A DNA stretch of 64,000 nt from Smithella sp. PtaU1.Bin162 (GTDB taxonomy: Bacteria > Desulfobacterota > Syntrophia > Syntrophales > Smithellaceae). Each line of letters starts with the position of its first letter. Position 1 is the first letter of the stretch. The notes beneath the pieces were generated by a model. That model searched no databases and had not been told where the DNA came from. It worked only from the letters and a program-made list of their open reading frames with translations. Below, in pieces: positions 62,170-64,000 of the stretch. The translations under genes and the position numbers were made by a program. The stretch is taken from the NCBI GenBank assembly GCA_002068015.1, contig MVRV01000138.1:31113-95112 (forward strand). The letters are read 5' to 3'.

Positions 62170-63033
62170 TTAGGGGACAACCCCGGCATTTTCAAATGCC
62201 CAAGGACTTCTGTACTTCAACGTAGAATGTCTGCGTTTGCGATTGTAAAATAACTCAATGTAATCAAAAAGACTGGTTCTGGCGTCAGATCGTGTCTTAT
62301 AATCCTCAAAACCAACCCACTCAGTCTTCAAAGAATGAAAGAAACTCTCCATTGGTGCGTTATCCCAGCAATTACCTTTCCGGCTCATGCTGCAGATTAT
62401 GCCGAGATTACTTAATAATTGCTGATAAGATGTGGACGCATACTGCACCCCTTGATCAGAATGTAAAAGCACTCCCTGAATGTCTTTCCTATGAGCCGCC
62501 GCCATCTTTAAAGCATCTCCAACCAGTTCTGTACTGTTTTTCTCTCCCATTGACCAGCCAACAATCATCCGGGAGTAAAGATCCATAATCGCTGATAAAT
62601 ATAACCAACCTTTCCGGGTCGGTATAAACGTCACATCGGATACCCACTTCTGATTGGCTGTGTCTGATGTAAATGTTCCGCCCAGTAAGTTATCAGCGGG
62701 TTTCTTTGTCCGTCTGGAATCTGTAGTAACCACAAAACGTTTATGCACTTTCGACTGAATGTTCGCTTTCCGCATCAAACAGGCCACGGTGTTTCGACCA
62801 ACCTGCTCTCCTTGATCAATCAAATCGCCATGAATGCGCGGTGCGCCGTATATCTTCCTGCTGGCAATATGAGACTGCCGTATCTTAACTGTTAAATCCC
62901 GGTGCCGTTTTGCTCTGCTACTCTCAGGACGATCCACCCAATCATAATAGCCGCTTCTGGATACTTCCAGAACTCTACACATCACCGCTACTCTATACTG
63001 CGTTCTCTGCAACCGGATAAACCTATACTTCAC
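62170..63033 (-). CDS. IS3-family transposase OrfB, DDE integrase domain
   Basis: 287 residues. HTH_21 region (KIRQSHIASRKIYGAPRIHG), then the rve domain with catalytic WVSDVTFIPTRKGWL (Asp), LLHSDQGVQYAS (Asp) and NAPMESFFHSLKTE (Glu), and the closing FYNRKRRHSTLKYRSP. The GTG start overlaps the orfA stop in GTGA. Confidence 0.95.
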   Translation of the reverse strand: MKYRFIRLQRTQYRVAVMCRVLEVSRSGYYDWVDRPESSRAKRHRDLTVKIRQSHIASRKIYGAPRIHGDLIDQGEQVGRNTVACLMRKANIQSKVHKRFVVTTDSRRTKKPADNLLGGTFTSDTANQKWVSDVTFIPTRKGWLYLSAIMDLYSRMIVGWSMGEKNSTELVGDALKMAAAHRKDIQGVLLHSDQGVQYASTSYQQLLSNLGIICSMSRKGNCWDNAPMESFFHSLKTEWVGFEDYKTRSDARTSLFDYIELFYNRKRRHSTLKYRSPWAFENAGVVP

Positions 63034-63335
63034 TTCAACTCCCGCGCAAAGAACGCCGCGGCTTTTTTTAAGATTTCGTTCTCTTCCTTAACCTTTGTTA
63101 ACTCATGTCTTAACCGGTTGATCTCTTCCGCTGTTGAACCTCTTGCAGGAGGTCTCCCCTGTCCAGGAAATGCATTACCACCGCATTTATCAGTCTGCTC
63201 TTTCCATTTATAAAGCTGGTTTCTCCTCAAACCAAGCTCGCGGGCCAGCTCCGCGGGTGGCTTCTTGCCTTCTTCCATCAACCTTACTGCTTCCAGCTTA
63301 AACTCCCGGCTAAATGACTGTCTTTCCTTCCGCAT
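63030..63335 (-). CDS. IS3-family transposase OrfA, HTH protein
   Basis: 101 residues. KERQSFSREFKLEAVRLMEE is followed by the HTH ELARELGLRRNQLYKWKEQT and a leucine-zipper-like helix INRLRHELTKVKEENEILKK. A run A-AAA-AAA-G at 63062-63069, in phase with orfA codons, would let ribosomes slip to the -1 frame and read through into OrfB with no stop between. Confidence 0.93.
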   Translation of the reverse strand: MRKERQSFSREFKLEAVRLMEEGKKPPAELARELGLRRNQLYKWKEQTDKCGGNAFPGQGRPPARGSTAEEINRLRHELTKVKEENEILKKAAAFFARELK

Positions 63336-63410
63336 TGGACACTCCTTTCTTCTTCATTGTACACTCTTGTGTACTCTTTTTGAAGTGTCCGTTAAACTAG
63401 GGTAGGTTCA

Positions 63411-63929
63411 GCCGAATTGATATTTGAGGATGCCGAGGTTCCTGCGGAAAACATATTGGGTAATCCCGGTCAGGGTTTTAAGCAAATGATGGAGGGACTT
63501 AATGCCGGCCGTATCGGTATAGGGGCACAGGCCTGCGGCATCGGCAGAGCAGCACTGGAAGATGCGATTAATTTTGCTAAAGAGAGGGTGCAATTCGGCA
63601 AACCGATTACCACTTTTCAGGCCATTCAGTTTAAGCTGGCGGATATGGCGACGGAGCTGGATGCGGCGGAACTGCTTCTGCTGCGTGCCGCGTGGTTGGA
63701 GGATAACGGCCTGAACTATGAAAAGGAATCGGCCATGTCCAAGTACTATGCTTCGGATGTGGCAATGAGGGCGGCCATTGAAGGGGTGCAGATATTCGGC
63801 GGATATGGATATATTAAAGAATATCCGGCGGAACGGCACATGCGTGATGCCAAGATTTGCCAGATATATGAGGGAACAAACGAAATTCAGAGAGTTGTTG
63901 TTGCCAGAAAGCTGCTGGGCATGCGCTAG
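63411..63929 (+). pseudogene. Acyl-CoA dehydrogenase, 3' fragment
   Basis: Continues the gene interrupted by the IS: ELIFEDAEVPAENILGNPGQ, then GFKQMMEGLNAGRIGIGAQA, FAKERVQFGKPITTFQAIQF and QIFGGYGYIKEYPAERHMRD; the catalytic Glu is in CQIYEGTNEIQRVV. It is of the short-chain (butyryl-CoA) type and differs from the intact paralogue at 56593. The 3' end is intact; the gene as a whole is not. The last 70 bases of the window show nothing further. Confidence 0.9.
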
Positions 63930-64000
63930 TGTGCTGTCCCATAAATATACTTACAAAGTCTTTCGATCTTTTGCAGAATTGAATCGGTCGTAGCAGTCCA

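Larger units (their letters stand above)
62139..63410 (-). mobile_element. IS3-family insertion sequence
   Basis: 1272 bp. Ends are TGATCTTACCCCAG on the left and, on the other strand, TGAACCTACCCTAG on the right; over 26 bases about 20 match, up to ACGGACAC. A 3-bp target duplication GCC flanks it (62136-62138 and 63411-63413), and removing it restores the acyl-CoA dehydrogenase frame (ASGTA / ELIFED). It carries orfA and orfB. Both look intact, so the copy may be active. Confidence 0.92.

Overview
The window reads as chromosome of a strictly anaerobic, fermentative or syntrophic deltaproteobacterium, most like Syntrophales (Syntrophus/Smithella type). This is inferred from gene content, not from a search. 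The evidence is an LPS/sigma-54 housekeeping block, two [FeFe]-hydrogenases with all three maturases, a sodium-pump decarboxylase, and EtfAB next to a membrane Fe-S oxidoreductase of the EMO type (ETF:menaquinone). Codon use and base composition look uniform except for a visibly A/T-richer island at about 34.7-46.4 kb.

Layout. (1) 1-17.2 kb, mostly minus strand, is core: coaBC (cut by the window edge), rapZ-hprK-ptsN-hpf-rpoN-lptA-lptC, then kdsC-kdsA, a TPR membrane protein and xerD. A plus-strand pair, a 3-hydroxyacyl-CoA dehydrogenase and a beta-keto-acid cleavage enzyme, sits inside this block with its own terminator. lptB is not in its usual place. (2) 17.5-34 kb is a hydrogenase supercluster on the plus strand. 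It has five small signalling-type genes (DRTGG, RsbW-like ATPase, DRTGG, PHP, ATPase), then hydC / 2Fe-2S protein / a NuoF-GltD fusion / hydA for a cytoplasmic multi-subunit hydrogenase, then aspA-hydF, then a second hydrogenase that looks Tat-exported and membrane-anchored through cytochrome b, then hydG-hydE. (3) 34.7-46.4 kb is an integrative mobilizable element. A 3' half of tRNA-Met abuts a tyrosine integrase; a PIN/RHH toxin-antitoxin pair, XRE regulator, ParA, MobF relaxase, VirD4-type coupling protein and lytic transglycosylase follow. No mating-pore genes are present.

(4) 46.8-61 kb, all minus strand, looks like one catabolic system. Read in the direction of transcription it holds a sigma-54 activator, a CoA-transferase, a glutaryl-CoA-dehydrogenase-like enzyme, a TAXI-TRAP transporter, a biotin carrier, OadG, OadB, EtfB, EtfA and EMO. 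A good -24/-12 promoter and palindromic sites lie between the activator and the CoA-transferase. My working model is uptake and CoA activation of a dicarboxylate (glutarate is the best guess), oxidation without decarboxylation, Na+-coupled decarboxylation, and electron delivery to menaquinone and then to hydrogen through the hydrogenases of region 2. The carboxyltransferase alpha subunit is not in the window. A second biotinyl domain behind oadG is broken by two in-frame stops.

(5) 61.5-64 kb holds a dead acyl-CoA dehydrogenase gene (frameshift, nonsense codon, internal deletion) that is also split by an IS3-family element. A dispersed intergenic repeat occurs at about 4.5, 26.0 and 52.4 kb, with a possible fragment at 46.4 kb.
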